From: Verrucomicrobiales bacterium
Lineage (GTDB): Bacteria; Verrucomicrobiota; Verrucomicrobiia; Verrucomicrobiales; DEV007
Assembly: GCA_016795505.1 (NCBI GenBank)
Contig: JAEUHH010000020.1
Coordinates: 1 to 37,360, forward strand
Reading direction: 5' to 3'
DNA: 37,360 nt
The notes under the pieces are model-generated. The model saw only the letters and a program-made list of their open reading frames with translations, was not told the DNA's origin and did not search any database. The translations under genes were made by a program, and so were the position numbers. This document shows positions 9,119 through 16,775 of this stretch, in pieces. Position 1 is the stretch's first letter. Every line of letters begins with the position of its first letter.

Positions 9119-9808
9119 TCACGGCTTTTCCGGGGGCGGACAGAGGCGGTTGACGAGCCGGACGAGATCCTCCTCCGAGATGTCGATGAAGGAGTCGAGA
9201 GAGCGGACCGCGGCGGCGATTTCGTCATGGGTCAGGGCGCGGCCGGCCACGGGAACCGGCACGGGACGGGGCGCGCGGCTGAGAATCGCAGGATAACGGC
9301 GCCAGCGGAACGGGAAATTGACCGCCACGGCCAGGATCACCATCACCAGGGCATTGAGAGCCACCGGACACCAGACGAAATCGAATCCACGGTCGCGAAT
9401 CGCCGCCCTACCGATGACTGCCGCCAGCGCCGTCGCTCCGCCGGGCGGGTGGATGCAGCGGCACTGAATCATCGCCCCGATGGCGAGCCCCACCGCGCAG
9501 GCGCCGGCGAGCGCGGTCGGCGCAATCCACCGGGCACAGGCGACCCCGATGATGGCCGACAGCACATGGCCGCCACATACCGGCCACGGCTGGGACAACG
9601 GGCCGTGAGGCACGGCAAAAAGCAGCACCGCACTGGCTCCCATCGAGGTCACGACGCTGATGACCGATGGCCCCGGGAGCGCCCAGTTCGTGATCACCAG
9701 TAGCAGTCCGATGGCCACGCCGCCGCCCAGGATGGCGACGGCTTTCTCGGCCAGACTGACTTCGATCATCTCCCAGCCGAGCCAGGCAACGAGACGTTTC
9801 AGAGACAT
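9119..9808 (-). CDS. HPP family integral membrane protein
   Basis: This 229-residue protein contains the family signature CIHPPGGATAL in a run of about four to five transmembrane helices, followed by a cytoplasmic C-terminal tail of roughly 60 residues. Some HPP proteins in plastids and cyanobacteria have been linked to nitrite transport. That function cannot be assumed here. The C-terminal CBS domains found in some bacterial members are absent. The gene lies 82 bases downstream of the YHS-globin gene on the same strand and may be co-transcribed with it. That would pair a candidate nitrogen-oxide transporter with a periplasmic globin (inference). Confidence 0.85.
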   Translation of the reverse strand: MSLKRLVAWLGWEMIEVSLAEKAVAILGGGVAIGLLLVITNWALPGPSVISVVTSMGASAVLLFAVPHGPLSQPWPVCGGHVLSAIIGVACARWIAPTALAGACAVGLAIGAMIQCRCIHPPGGATALAAVIGRAAIRDRGFDFVWCPVALNALVMVILAVAVNFPFRWRRYPAILSRAPRPVPVPVAGRALTHDEIAAAVRSLDSFIDISEEDLVRLVNRLCPPPEKP

Positions 9809-9890
9809 GGAAGGGTGAAGACGATCCGGAAAAGCGCCCGCCGCCCACGGAGACGGGCTCCGCGGCGACGGACGGATGAACGGGCAAAAG

Positions 9891-10505
9891 TCACTGAGCC
9901 GGTTTGGCCGCCGGCTTCCGATTGAGCACGTCGTCGCGGGTGCTGCCGGCGATGGCCATGACCTGATCGATCAACTCCTTGGGCACCTTGAGCTCCTCCA
10001 GAGTTTTCTGGAGATTCTCGGCGACGGCATTGAAGTGCGTGTCATTCAGGTCGGGCAGATTTTGATGGGCGGTGCGCATGTCCTTGCCCGTCCACGGCTC
10101 GGGACCGCCGAAGGCCGCGGAGAGGAATTCCTTCTGCTTGTTGTGCTGGCGGCGCATGTTCACGTCGTCGAAGAAGTGCTTGATGCGATCATCGGCGAGG
10201 ACTTTCACGTAGAAGGCATCCACCGCCGCATTGATGGCGGCCTTGCCTCCCAGCTTGTGGTAGAGGCTGTTTTCGCGGTCTTTCTGGAATTGCGCGCGGC
10301 AGGCCTCATCGGCGAACGCGTAGGTCTTGCCTTCGTAGGCGTAGGTGATTTTGGGATCGACCGGCTTTTTGGAAATGGGGCAGACTTGGTTGATCTCGGT
10401 GGCCGGCTTGGCACCGGCGGGATCGGCCGCCCGCAGAGTCGGAGAGGTCAGAGAACCGGCAAGGGCCAGGGTGAATGCGGTGGTCAGGATGACAGTGGAC
10501 TTCAT
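9891..10505 (-). CDS. Exported YHS-domain / group I truncated haemoglobin fusion
   Basis: This 204-residue protein starts with a signal peptide (about 1-26, ending LRA-ADP). A short YHS domain follows (about 40-79), with Cys42 in VCPISKKPVD and Cys69 in FADEACRAQF. A truncated-haemoglobin domain then spans about 80-195: it begins YHKLGG, has the B-helix FY pair at 98-99, and carries a probable proximal haem histidine His147 in DMRTAHQNL. YHS domains are small modules associated with metal binding. TrHbI globins bind haem and commonly react with NO or O2. Combining them in one exported polypeptide suggests a periplasmic haem protein for NO/O2 chemistry or metal handling (inference). The HPP gene lies directly downstream. 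Alternatively the YHS part may only be a folding or docking module. Confidence 0.85.
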   Translation of the reverse strand: MKSTVILTTAFTLALAGSLTSPTLRAADPAGAKPATEINQVCPISKKPVDPKITYAYEGKTYAFADEACRAQFQKDRENSLYHKLGGKAAINAAVDAFYVKVLADDRIKHFFDDVNMRRQHNKQKEFLSAAFGGPEPWTGKDMRTAHQNLPDLNDTHFNAVAENLQKTLEELKVPKELIDQVMAIAGSTRDDVLNRKPAAKPAQ

Positions 10506-10584
10506 GGTTGGTTGGTTTTGGTGGCAATCAATCTCAATGCGCCGCTACCCCACCCCGCTCCGGCACCCTTGCCGGGCTGAAATG

Positions 10585-10601
10585 TTGTATCAGCGATGCA
10601 A
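10585..10601. promoter_or_regulatory. Imperfect palindrome upstream of the globin gene
   Basis: TTGTATCAGCGATGCAA is a 17-bp imperfect palindrome 80 bases upstream of the globin start, next to an AT-rich patch. Its outer parts resemble a generic dimer operator. It is not a good FNR box. A hairpin (10560-10565 with 10570-10575) lies between it and the gene, inside the likely leader. Confidence 0.25.
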
Positions 10602-10733
10602 TTTTTAAATCACTCTTGCTCAGCGGCAACCGCACAATTGCGCCAGAAGAGGATTTCATAACCGCGGCCATTCCCGGAGGGCAAAAGGCCTTGCCCATGT
10701 CCGCTGCACCCGGTTTCTTGAGGTCACCCCGTC

Positions 10734-11354
10734 ATGCCGGACGATCCCACAGACACCACCACTCCACCGAACCCCGTGGTGACGCTGCCGGATGGCGGCC
10801 GGGCGCTGCTGCGGCCGCTCACGCCGGCAGACAAGCCACGGGTGCGCGAGGCCTTCCGCCGCCTGTCGCGGCAATCGCGCTATCACCGCTTTTTCACTCC
10901 GCTCGAGGTGCTCGACGGCAAACTGCTGGACCGCCTGACTTCGGCCGATGGGATCGACCATGTGGTATGGGCAGCGCTCGACCCCGATCATCCGGACGAT
11001 CCCGGCATGGGGGCCTCGTCTTTCTGGCGCTCCCGGACCGATCCATCGGAGGCGGAGTTTTCCATCACGGTCGCCGACGAACATCAGGGCCGCGGCGTGG
11101 GCACGCTGCTGCTGGCCACTCTCTGGCTACAGGCGCGGCGGCTGGGGATCGAGCGCTTCCGCCTCATCGCACTGACGGAGAATTTTCCCGTCATTCACTG
11201 GATGGAAAGCCTCGGTGCCACCATCGTCTGCGACGATGGTGCCACCTGCGACATGATTCTCGATCTCCGCGACGAGGCTCGCGATCGTATCCCGATGACT
11301 CCGGAAGGCGACTCGCTGCTTGCCTGGCTCAGCCATCCATTCGGGCCATCCTGA
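10734..11354 (+). CDS. GNAT family N-acetyltransferase
   Basis: This 206-residue protein has a single GNAT fold. The acetyl-CoA-binding motif A is clear as DEHQGRGVGTLLL (about residues 117-129), followed by a helix and the motif B region LIALTENFPVIHWMESLGA. The N-terminal part (LPDGGRALLRPLTPADK, then FRRLSRQSRYHRFF) resembles the acetyltransferase module of the Pat-type protein lysine acetyltransferases. No cyclic-nucleotide or acyl-CoA-synthetase domain is attached. The substrate is unknown; it may be a protein lysine or a small molecule. It is divergent from the globin gene (228 bases between starts) and convergent with the coiled-coil gene. Confidence 0.85.
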   Translation: MPDDPTDTTTPPNPVVTLPDGGRALLRPLTPADKPRVREAFRRLSRQSRYHRFFTPLEVLDGKLLDRLTSADGIDHVVWAALDPDHPDDPGMGASSFWRSRTDPSEAEFSITVADEHQGRGVGTLLLATLWLQARRLGIERFRLIALTENFPVIHWMESLGATIVCDDGATCDMILDLRDEARDRIPMTPEGDSLLAWLSHPFGPS

Positions 11355-11387
11355 AGCGCAACGCGGGCGGCATCGCCGGCAGGTCGA

Positions 11388-11837
11388 TCACTGCGGCTTG
11401 GCCCCGCCCAACCCAGACAGGGCGCCCACGATCTGCTCGACTTTTTGGCGCGATGCCTGGATCTCGGCGCGGGCCTTGTCCAGTTCGGCTTTCTGGGCGG
11501 TCCTTTGGGCCTCCTGATCGGCGAGGCTCTTCTTCAAAGCGGCGATGTCTCCCGCCGCCTGATCCGTGCGGGCTTTTTCCGCAGCGAGCGCGGCATCCTG
11601 AACTCCCGACCGGGCTTCGATCTCGCTCCGCAGGCCGGAGGACGCGGTGTCGAGCGCCGTTTTGAGCTGCGCCACCTCGCTGCGGAGGTTCGTCAGATCG
11701 ACCGCGAGCGAGTCGGTTTTCTTCGAGGCGGAAACATTGCCGGTCAGGTAGCCGGCGACAGCAAGGATCGCGCCGCCAATCAGCAGAGGCAGCCGTTTCG
11801 ATCCGGAGGAGGCAGGTTTGGCAGAGGGTTTGCTCAT
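11388..11837 (-). CDS. Small membrane-anchored coiled-coil protein
   Basis: I do not recognise a family. The ATG at 11837 gives 149 residues; an upstream TTG at 11903 is less likely. A basic N-terminus is followed by one hydrophobic segment (LPLLIGGAILAVAGYLTG, about 16-33). The remainder is a long charged alpha-helix with heptad-like Leu/Ala spacing (from about residue 40 to 135), ending GGAKPQ. The topology suggests a protein anchored in the inner membrane with a periplasmic coiled coil, perhaps an oligomeric spacer or scaffold. A GGTGGAG sequence sits just before the ATG. Its upstream region carries the 7-bp repeats described at 11920. Confidence 0.6.
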   Translation of the reverse strand: MSKPSAKPASSGSKRLPLLIGGAILAVAGYLTGNVSASKKTDSLAVDLTNLRSEVAQLKTALDTASSGLRSEIEARSGVQDAALAAEKARTDQAAGDIAALKKSLADQEAQRTAQKAELDKARAEIQASRQKVEQIVGALSGLGGAKPQ

Positions 11838-11919
11838 GGCTCCACCAAACACAATTCCCCATGCCATCGTCAAGCAAATTGCCCAACTTGATCGAGCCTT
11901 CAACTTTTCCGTAATATCG

Positions 11920-11975
11920 GGATCTTGGATCTTGGATCTGGGATCTGGGATCTGGGATCTGGGATCTGGGATCTG
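11920..11975. repeat. Heptanucleotide tandem repeat, eight copies of GGATCT(T/G)
   Basis: Eight consecutive 7-bp units run without interruption: two GGATCTT, then six GGATCTG, followed by a partial GGATTTT. The repeat lies between the coiled-coil gene and the 3' end of the protease gene. The even 7-bp period argues against chance composition, and related units occur at 16621 and 28662. Confidence 0.9.
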
Positions 11976-12024
11976 GGATTTTTAGAAATCCTCACAACAA
12001 ACTAAAAACAAACTCACTGCAAAT

Positions 12025-12052
12025 CTTTTTACTTTTCTCTTTTTACTTTTCA
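12025..12052. repeat. T-rich 7-bp tandem repeat, four units of CTTTT(T/C)(A/T)
   Basis: CTTTTTA, CTTTTCT, CTTTTTA and CTTTTCA follow each other in exact 7-bp phase. They resemble the ACTTTTA units at 16762-16775. The repeat lies just downstream (on the minus strand) of the protease terminator. Confidence 0.7.
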
Positions 12053-12073
12053 CTCCCCTCCCCTTTCCACAAA

Positions 12074-12107
12074 AAAGCCCCGCACGGCCTAAAACCGGCG
12101 GGGCTTT
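12074..12107 (-). terminator. Rho-independent terminator of the HtrA protease gene
   Basis: AAAGCCCCGC (12074-12083) pairs perfectly with GCGGGGCTTT (12098-12107). Read on the minus strand the stem is followed by a U6 run. It lies 27 bases after the protease stop codon. Confidence 0.85.
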
Positions 12108-12134
12108 CTTTAAATCAATCCCTCTCGGGTCGCC

Positions 12135-13673
12135 TCACTTCTCGATCGGAACCGCGAGGATGTCGCGGCGGCCCTGACCGAAGACTTGGAGGAGCAGCAC
12201 CTCGCCTTCGAAGCCCTTGCGTGCCTCATTGGCGGCCTTCACAGAGTCGACCGGCTTCTGGTTCACCATGGTGATCACCTGTCCGGCCTGCAGACCGGCT
12301 TCGGCGGCTGCGGAATCGCCTTCGACGTTGCGGATGACGACGCCCTTCAGGTCCTCGGGCAATTTCAGCGCCTCGCGCATCTCGTCTTCGAGTTCGCCGA
12401 TCTCGACGCCTTTCAGGAAATCAGCCGGCTTGGCTTTTTCACCACCACCGGGCCGGCCCTGACCGCCCATGGCGAGTTCGCCGGCGTCCTGGAGGTCGCC
12501 CAGCGTCACGGCAACCGTCTCGGTCTTGCCATTGCGAATCACCTCGAACTTTACCTCGCTGCCGGGCGCCGTGTTGCTGATGTCCAGTCGCAGTTGCGGC
12601 ATGCTCTTGGCTTCCGTGCCGTTGTAGCTGACGATCAGATCACCGGGCTTGAGGCCGGACTTTTCCGCCGGCGTGCCGGGACCGACTTCCGTGACCAGCA
12701 CACCCGTCTTGTCGCCGCGACCGAGCGCCTTGGCCATGTTGGAGTCGAGTTCCTTGAGGAAGACCCCCAGGAAGCCGCGCTTCACCACGCCATCGTTGTC
12801 GAGCAGGTTCTTGACGATGCCCATCGCCATATTGACCGGAATGGCAAAGCCGATCCCGATATTGCCGCCCGACATGCCGGACTGAATGGCGGTGTTGATA
12901 CCGATCAGCCGGCCCTGCGCATCGATCAGCGCGCCGCCCGAGTTGCCCCGATTGATCGAGGCATCGGTCTGGATGAAGTTCTCGTAGCCGCCGCCCGTGA
13001 TATTGAGGTCCTTGCGGCCGAGGGCACTGACGATGCCCGAGGTCACGGTCTGCTCCAAGCCGAAGGGATTCCCCACCGCCAGAGTCACATCACCCACGCG
13101 GAGGTGGCTGCTGTCGCCGATGACGGCATGCTTCAGGTCTTTGCCATCGATCTTGATCAGGGCCACGTCGGTTTGCGGATCGGCGCCGATCAGGGTGGCC
13201 TTGCGGTCGGTCTTGTCACCCGGCATCAGCACCATGATCTCATCGGCCCCCCCGACCACGTGATTGTTCGTCAGGATGTAGCCATCGGCCGTGATCACCA
13301 CCCCCGAGCCGAGCCCTTGCTCTTTGCGCGGCGGCATGTTCTCCTGATCGAAATCCTCGGGAATGCCGAAGAAACGGCGGAAAGTCGGATCATCGAACAT
13401 CGGATTCCGCGCCTGGGGCTCCGATTCCTTGGTCGAGTAGATCGTCACCACGGCCGGCATGATGCTCTCCAGCGCATCGGCATAGGACGCGACGTGGGTC
13501 GATTCCCGCTTCAGCGGCGAGGGATCGGTGGTGACATTCTTGCTCAGCTCCTCGTAGCTGATCGTCTTGTCGTCTTTCTTGTCCTGCGACTGGAGAACGG
13601 TGATCGATCCCGCGGCCAGGGCCGCAAGCGCGAGGAGATGGGTGAGATTTCGGTGGGTTTTCATGAGCTTCAT
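12135..13673 (-). CDS. DegP/HtrA (Do-like) periplasmic serine protease with two PDZ domains
   Basis: This 512-residue protein is an envelope quality-control protease and chaperone. An N-terminal signal peptide covers about residues 1-30. The trypsin-like domain has the full catalytic triad: His138 in LTNNHVV, Asp169 in QTDVALIKID and Ser245 in NRGNSGGAL. Two PDZ domains follow, the first from about 295 (RGFLGVFLKEL) and the second around 425-510 (GVVIRNVEGDSAAAEAGLQAG), as in DegP/DegQ. A flexible Gly-rich linker (MGGQGRPGGGEK) separates them. Length and layout are normal for the family. A second ATG three codons in is equally possible as the start. The gene is monocistronic with its own strong terminator and is divergent from moeB. 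DegP and DegQ cannot be told apart here. Confidence 0.92.
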   Translation of the reverse strand: MKLMKTHRNLTHLLALAALAAGSITVLQSQDKKDDKTISYEELSKNVTTDPSPLKRESTHVASYADALESIMPAVVTIYSTKESEPQARNPMFDDPTFRRFFGIPEDFDQENMPPRKEQGLGSGVVITADGYILTNNHVVGGADEIMVLMPGDKTDRKATLIGADPQTDVALIKIDGKDLKHAVIGDSSHLRVGDVTLAVGNPFGLEQTVTSGIVSALGRKDLNITGGGYENFIQTDASINRGNSGGALIDAQGRLIGINTAIQSGMSGGNIGIGFAIPVNMAMGIVKNLLDNDGVVKRGFLGVFLKELDSNMAKALGRGDKTGVLVTEVGPGTPAEKSGLKPGDLIVSYNGTEAKSMPQLRLDISNTAPGSEVKFEVIRNGKTETVAVTLGDLQDAGELAMGGQGRPGGGEKAKPADFLKGVEIGELEDEMREALKLPEDLKGVVIRNVEGDSAAAEAGLQAGQVITMVNQKPVDSVKAANEARKGFEGEVLLLQVFGQGRRDILAVPIEK

Positions 13674-13817
13674 TGCTATGGTGCTGGCAGGGGTTGAGTT
13701 TACGGCACGCCGCCGGGTTTGCCCAACAGCGCTTTCAAGTATTTCTGATTTTCACAGCGACACCCCGCCTGTTTTCTGTCTAAAAAAGTTTACGCCTCGC
13801 GGACCACGTTCCGATTC

Positions 13818-14996
13818 ATGCAATCCATCCTCCCGCCCGACCGACTGGCCAGCCTGCCCGGGCTGACCGCCTCCGAGCAGAGCCGCTATGCCCGCCACCT
13901 CAGCATCCCGGATGTGGGAGCCGACGGCCAGCGCCGCCTGAAAGCCGCCCGGGTGCTCTGCATCGGCGCCGGCGGGCTCGGTTCGCCGGTCGCCCTCTAT
14001 CTGGCGGCTGCCGGCGTGGGACGCATCGGCCTGGTGGATCCCGACACGGTCGACTTTTCCAATCTCCAGCGCCAGATCCTCCATGGCACCTCCGATGTGG
14101 GCCGATCGAAGCTCGACTCTGCGGCCGACCGGCTCCGCGAGGTCAACCCGGAGATCGTCGTGGACCTCCATCCGGTCCACTTCACGCGGGAAAATGCCCG
14201 CCAGATCGCTGAACCCTACGATCTCATCGTGGATGGGACTGACAACTTCCAAACCCGCTACCTCAGCAACGACCTCGCCGTGTTTACCGGCAAGGCAAAC
14301 GTCTACGGCTCCATCTTCCGTTTCGAAGGCCAGGTCTCCGTCTTCGCCTCCCACCTGGGCGGTCCGTGCTACCGCTGCCTGTTTCCCGAGCCCCCCGCCC
14401 CCGGCCTGGTGCCCAGTTGCGCCGAAGGCGGCGTCCTCGGCGTCCTACCCGGCATTGTGGGCTGTCTCCAGGCCAATGAGGCGATCAAGCTCATCCTCGG
14501 TATCGGCGACCCGCTCGTCGGCCGGCTGATTCATTTCGACGCCCTCCGGTTCCGGGTTCGGGAATTCCAATTGCGCCGCGATCCCCAGTGCCCCGTCTGC
14601 GGGGAAAATCCCACCGTGACCGATCTCATCGACTACGATGCCTTCTGCGGCATCGGGCGCGGCGGCCCGGCTCCCTCGCTGCCCGAGATCAGCGTGCACC
14701 AGTTGCGCGAGCGCCTCGCCCGACCCGAGCCTTTTGTGCTCGTCGATGTGCGCGAGCCCGACGAGCACGCCCTCTGCCGTCTGCCCGACGCCGTCCTCAT
14801 CCCGCTCGGCCAACTCGCCGAGCGGCTTCATGAGCTCGACCGCGACGCGGAGATCGCCGTCCATTGCAAAGCCGGCGGCCGCAGCGCCAAAGCCCTCGAA
14901 CTACTCCTCGCCCATGGCTTTGCCAATGCCTGCCACGTCGCCGGTGGCATCAATGCCTGGTCGCGCGAGATCGATCCCTCCGTGCCCCTCTACTGA
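13818..14996 (+). CDS. moeB: MoeB/ThiF-type sulfur-carrier adenylyltransferase fused to rhodanese
   Basis: This 392-residue cytoplasmic enzyme adenylates the C-terminal glycine of a small sulfur-carrier protein (MoaD- or ThiS-like) and, through its rhodanese domain, can pass on sulfur. The E1-like domain (about 15-265) has the nucleotide-binding GAGGLG at 50-55, the conserved DGTDNFQTRY near 139, a zinc site made of Cys184/Cys187 (CYRC) and Cys258/Cys261 (CPVC), and Cys201 in VPSCAEGG. The C-terminal rhodanese domain (about 290-390) has the active Cys350 in HCKAGGRS. This is the MoeZ/MOCS3-like fusion. The molybdopterin or thiamine partner is not encoded nearby, so the pathway is uncertain. 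It starts an operon-like run: 14 bases separate it from the Trm112-like gene. Confidence 0.9.
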   Translation: MQSILPPDRLASLPGLTASEQSRYARHLSIPDVGADGQRRLKAARVLCIGAGGLGSPVALYLAAAGVGRIGLVDPDTVDFSNLQRQILHGTSDVGRSKLDSAADRLREVNPEIVVDLHPVHFTRENARQIAEPYDLIVDGTDNFQTRYLSNDLAVFTGKANVYGSIFRFEGQVSVFASHLGGPCYRCLFPEPPAPGLVPSCAEGGVLGVLPGIVGCLQANEAIKLILGIGDPLVGRLIHFDALRFRVREFQLRRDPQCPVCGENPTVTDLIDYDAFCGIGRGGPAPSLPEISVHQLRERLARPEPFVLVDVREPDEHALCRLPDAVLIPLGQLAERLHELDRDAEIAVHCKAGGRSAKALELLLAHGFANACHVAGGINAWSREIDPSVPLY

Positions 14997-15010
14997 CCTG
15001 ATCGCTCCGC

Positions 15011-15241
15011 ATGTCCCATCGACCCGCCATTCCCGACGATCTCATCGCCGTGCTCCGGTGCCCCGAGAGCCGGCAGCCGCTCGCCCTCGCCGGCGCAGCC
15101 GAACTGGCCCGGCTGCGATCCCTGCCCGGTCAGTCAGCCCTGGAGGGAGCGCTCCTCCGGCAGGACGGCCAGAAAGCCTATCCCATCCGCGACGGATTTC
15201 CGATTCTGCTCATCGACGAAGCCCTCGACCTGCCGGCCTGA
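15011..15241 (+). CDS. Trm112-like small protein
   Basis: This 76-residue protein matches the Trm112/UPF0434 fold: an N-terminal LIAVLRCPESRQPL segment and a C-terminal AYPIRDGFPILLIDEAL segment that lines the hydrophobic core. Trm112 proteins act as partners that stabilise methyltransferases. Here only one cysteine is left (Cys17) and the usual CPxC zinc ligands are missing, so metal binding is unlikely. It is tightly packed between moeB and the glycosyltransferase (14- and 25-base gaps) and is probably co-transcribed. No methyltransferase partner lies next to it. Confidence 0.8.
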   Translation: MSHRPAIPDDLIAVLRCPESRQPLALAGAAELARLRSLPGQSALEGALLRQDGQKAYPIRDGFPILLIDEALDLPA

Positions 15242-15266
15242 GCCATTTCGCCGCCCGCCGATTCCC

Positions 15267-16670
15267 ATGGCCGATACCCGACCGCACCTGGCCTACGTGT
15301 TCGAGCGATTTCCCTCGTTCACCCAGACATTCTGCGTGCGCGAGATCCTCGAGTTGGAGCGCCAGGGCCTGCGCCCGCTGATTTTCTCCATTCGCGACAC
15401 CCGCGGCGAGATCCCGCGGCATTTTCCCGACGCCCTCTATGAGCGCGTCCATTTCCTCCCGCCGGAGAAGGAACTGGTCGACTCCGTGAAGCAACTCAAG
15501 TCCGACGGCCACCTGCCCCAATCGGCTGTCCTCGCTCTGCGCGAGTGGAAAGACCGACCCGACACCCGCGACAAGCAGCGCCTCTACGAAGCCGCCTGGA
15601 TCGGCTGGAAAATGCGCGAAGCCGGCGTCCGCCATGCCCATTCCCACTTCGCCGGGGTCGGTGCCCGCACCGCTTGGTGGCTCCGGCGGCTCCATGGCTT
15701 CACCTACAGCTTCACCGGGCACGCCAACGACCTCTGGAGCCGCAACGACCTGCCGCTCACGCTCGCCGACCTGATGCGCGACGCCTCCCTCGTCGCCACC
15801 GTCAGCGACTACTCTGCCCGCGACCTCCGCGAGCGCTTCCCCGAAGCCGCCGCCAAGGTCCGCCGCGTTTACAACGGCCTCGACCTCGCCCCATTCCGCG
15901 CCGCCGCCGCCCGCCGCGATCCCGCCGCCGTCTGGCAGGCTCCAGGCGGCCCGCTCATCCTCAGCGTGGGCCGGTTGATTGAGAAAAAGGGCTTCGACGA
16001 CCTCATCCGCGCCTGCGCCCGGCTCCGAGACTGCGGCGCAGGGCCGTTCCGCTGCGTCATTGTCGGCGACGGTCCGCTGGAGACCGAACTGGCCGACCTC
16101 ATCCGCCAACTCGACATCGCCGACCGCGTCACCCTCGCCGGACCGCGATCCCAGCCGGAAATCATCGACCTGCTCCAGCACGCCGCCCTTTTTGCCCTGC
16201 CTTGCGTGACCGAAGCCGACGGCGGCAAGGACAATCTCCCCACCGTGCTCATGGAGGCCATGGCCGCCCGCGTCGCCTGTGCCTCCACCCGCCTCGCCGG
16301 CGTGCCCGAGATGGTGATCGATGGCATCACCGGCCGTCTTGTTGACGAACGCCGCCCCGATGACTTCGCCGGCATTCTGGCCGAAATGATCGCCTCCCCC
16401 GACACCTGCGAGACCATGGGCCGCGCCGGAGAGGAGCGCGCCGCCCGGCTTTTTGCCCAGGAAGCCACCGCCCGTTCCCTGCGCCGCCTGCTCATCGGAC
16501 ACGGCCTCACCCGCTTCGACCCCGGACTCGTCGCCCGCGATCCGATCACCTCGGTCCAATACGCCCGCCAGATGCCCCTCCGGATTCGGCAAGCCTTTTG
16601 GAAAGCCGCGCATCGGGAGAAATCCGAAATCCGAATCTCGACATCCGAAACCATTTCGAATCAAGATTGA
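15267..16670 (+). CDS. GT4-family glycosyltransferase
   Basis: This 467-residue protein is a retaining GT-B glycosyltransferase of the group 1/GT4 type, likely building a cell-surface polysaccharide or glycolipid. The N-terminal domain begins VFERFPSFTQTFCVREI, and a conserved HAHSHFAGVGAR follows near 129. The C-terminal donor-binding domain contains LILSVGRLIEKKGFDDLI near 230 and the E-x7-E-type signature EADGGKDNLPTVLMEAMA (about 317-334). The layout resembles colanic-acid-type transferases (WcaL/AmsK group). The last residues (SEIRISTSETISNQD) are encoded by the 7-bp repeats at 16621-16648 and flank, so the natural C-terminus may once have been elsewhere. It is third in the moeB run, although no functional link is obvious. 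Confidence 0.88.
   Translation: MADTRPHLAYVFERFPSFTQTFCVREILELERQGLRPLIFSIRDTRGEIPRHFPDALYERVHFLPPEKELVDSVKQLKSDGHLPQSAVLALREWKDRPDTRDKQRLYEAAWIGWKMREAGVRHAHSHFAGVGARTAWWLRRLHGFTYSFTGHANDLWSRNDLPLTLADLMRDASLVATVSDYSARDLRERFPEAAAKVRRVYNGLDLAPFRAAAARRDPAAVWQAPGGPLILSVGRLIEKKGFDDLIRACARLRDCGAGPFRCVIVGDGPLETELADLIRQLDIADRVTLAGPRSQPEIIDLLQHAALFALPCVTEADGGKDNLPTVLMEAMAARVACASTRLAGVPEMVIDGITGRLVDERRPDDFAGILAEMIASPDTCETMGRAGEERAARLFAQEATARSLRRLLIGHGLTRFDPGLVARDPITSVQYARQMPLRIRQAFWKAAHREKSEIRISTSETISNQD
16621..16648. repeat. 7-bp tandem repeat inside the glycosyltransferase 3' end
   Basis: AATCCGA, AATCCGA, ATCTCGA and CATCCGA follow in exact 7-bp phase. On the other strand the unit reads GGATTTC, close to the GGATCTT units at 11920. 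The repeat encodes part of the glycosyltransferase C-terminal tail. Confidence 0.7.
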
Positions 16671-16719
16671 GCGAGTACTCGAACCGAGCGCCTCTCCCCA
16701 AGTGGACCATCAAACTCCC

Positions 16720-16775
16720 AACTTGAACTTCGAACCTTGAACTTCGAACCTTGAACTTCTAACTTTTAACTTTTA
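16720..16775. repeat. Heptanucleotide tandem repeat, eight units of AC(T/C)T(T/C)(G/T)A
   Basis: AACTTGA, ACTTCGA, ACCTTGA, ACTTCGA, ACCTTGA, ACTTCTA, ACTTTTA and ACTTTTA run in unbroken 7-bp phase. The run fills the gap between two convergent genes, and its last three bases supply the TAA stop of the PQQ-type gene on the minus strand. Confidence 0.88.

Noticed and set aside
10585-10601. FNR or NNR box before the globin gene
   Set aside because: The half sites differ from TTGAT-N4-ATCAA in spacing and sequence; recorded only as a generic palindrome.
11920-12052. Possible CRISPR array
   Set aside because: Units are 7 bp in direct contact with no spacers.
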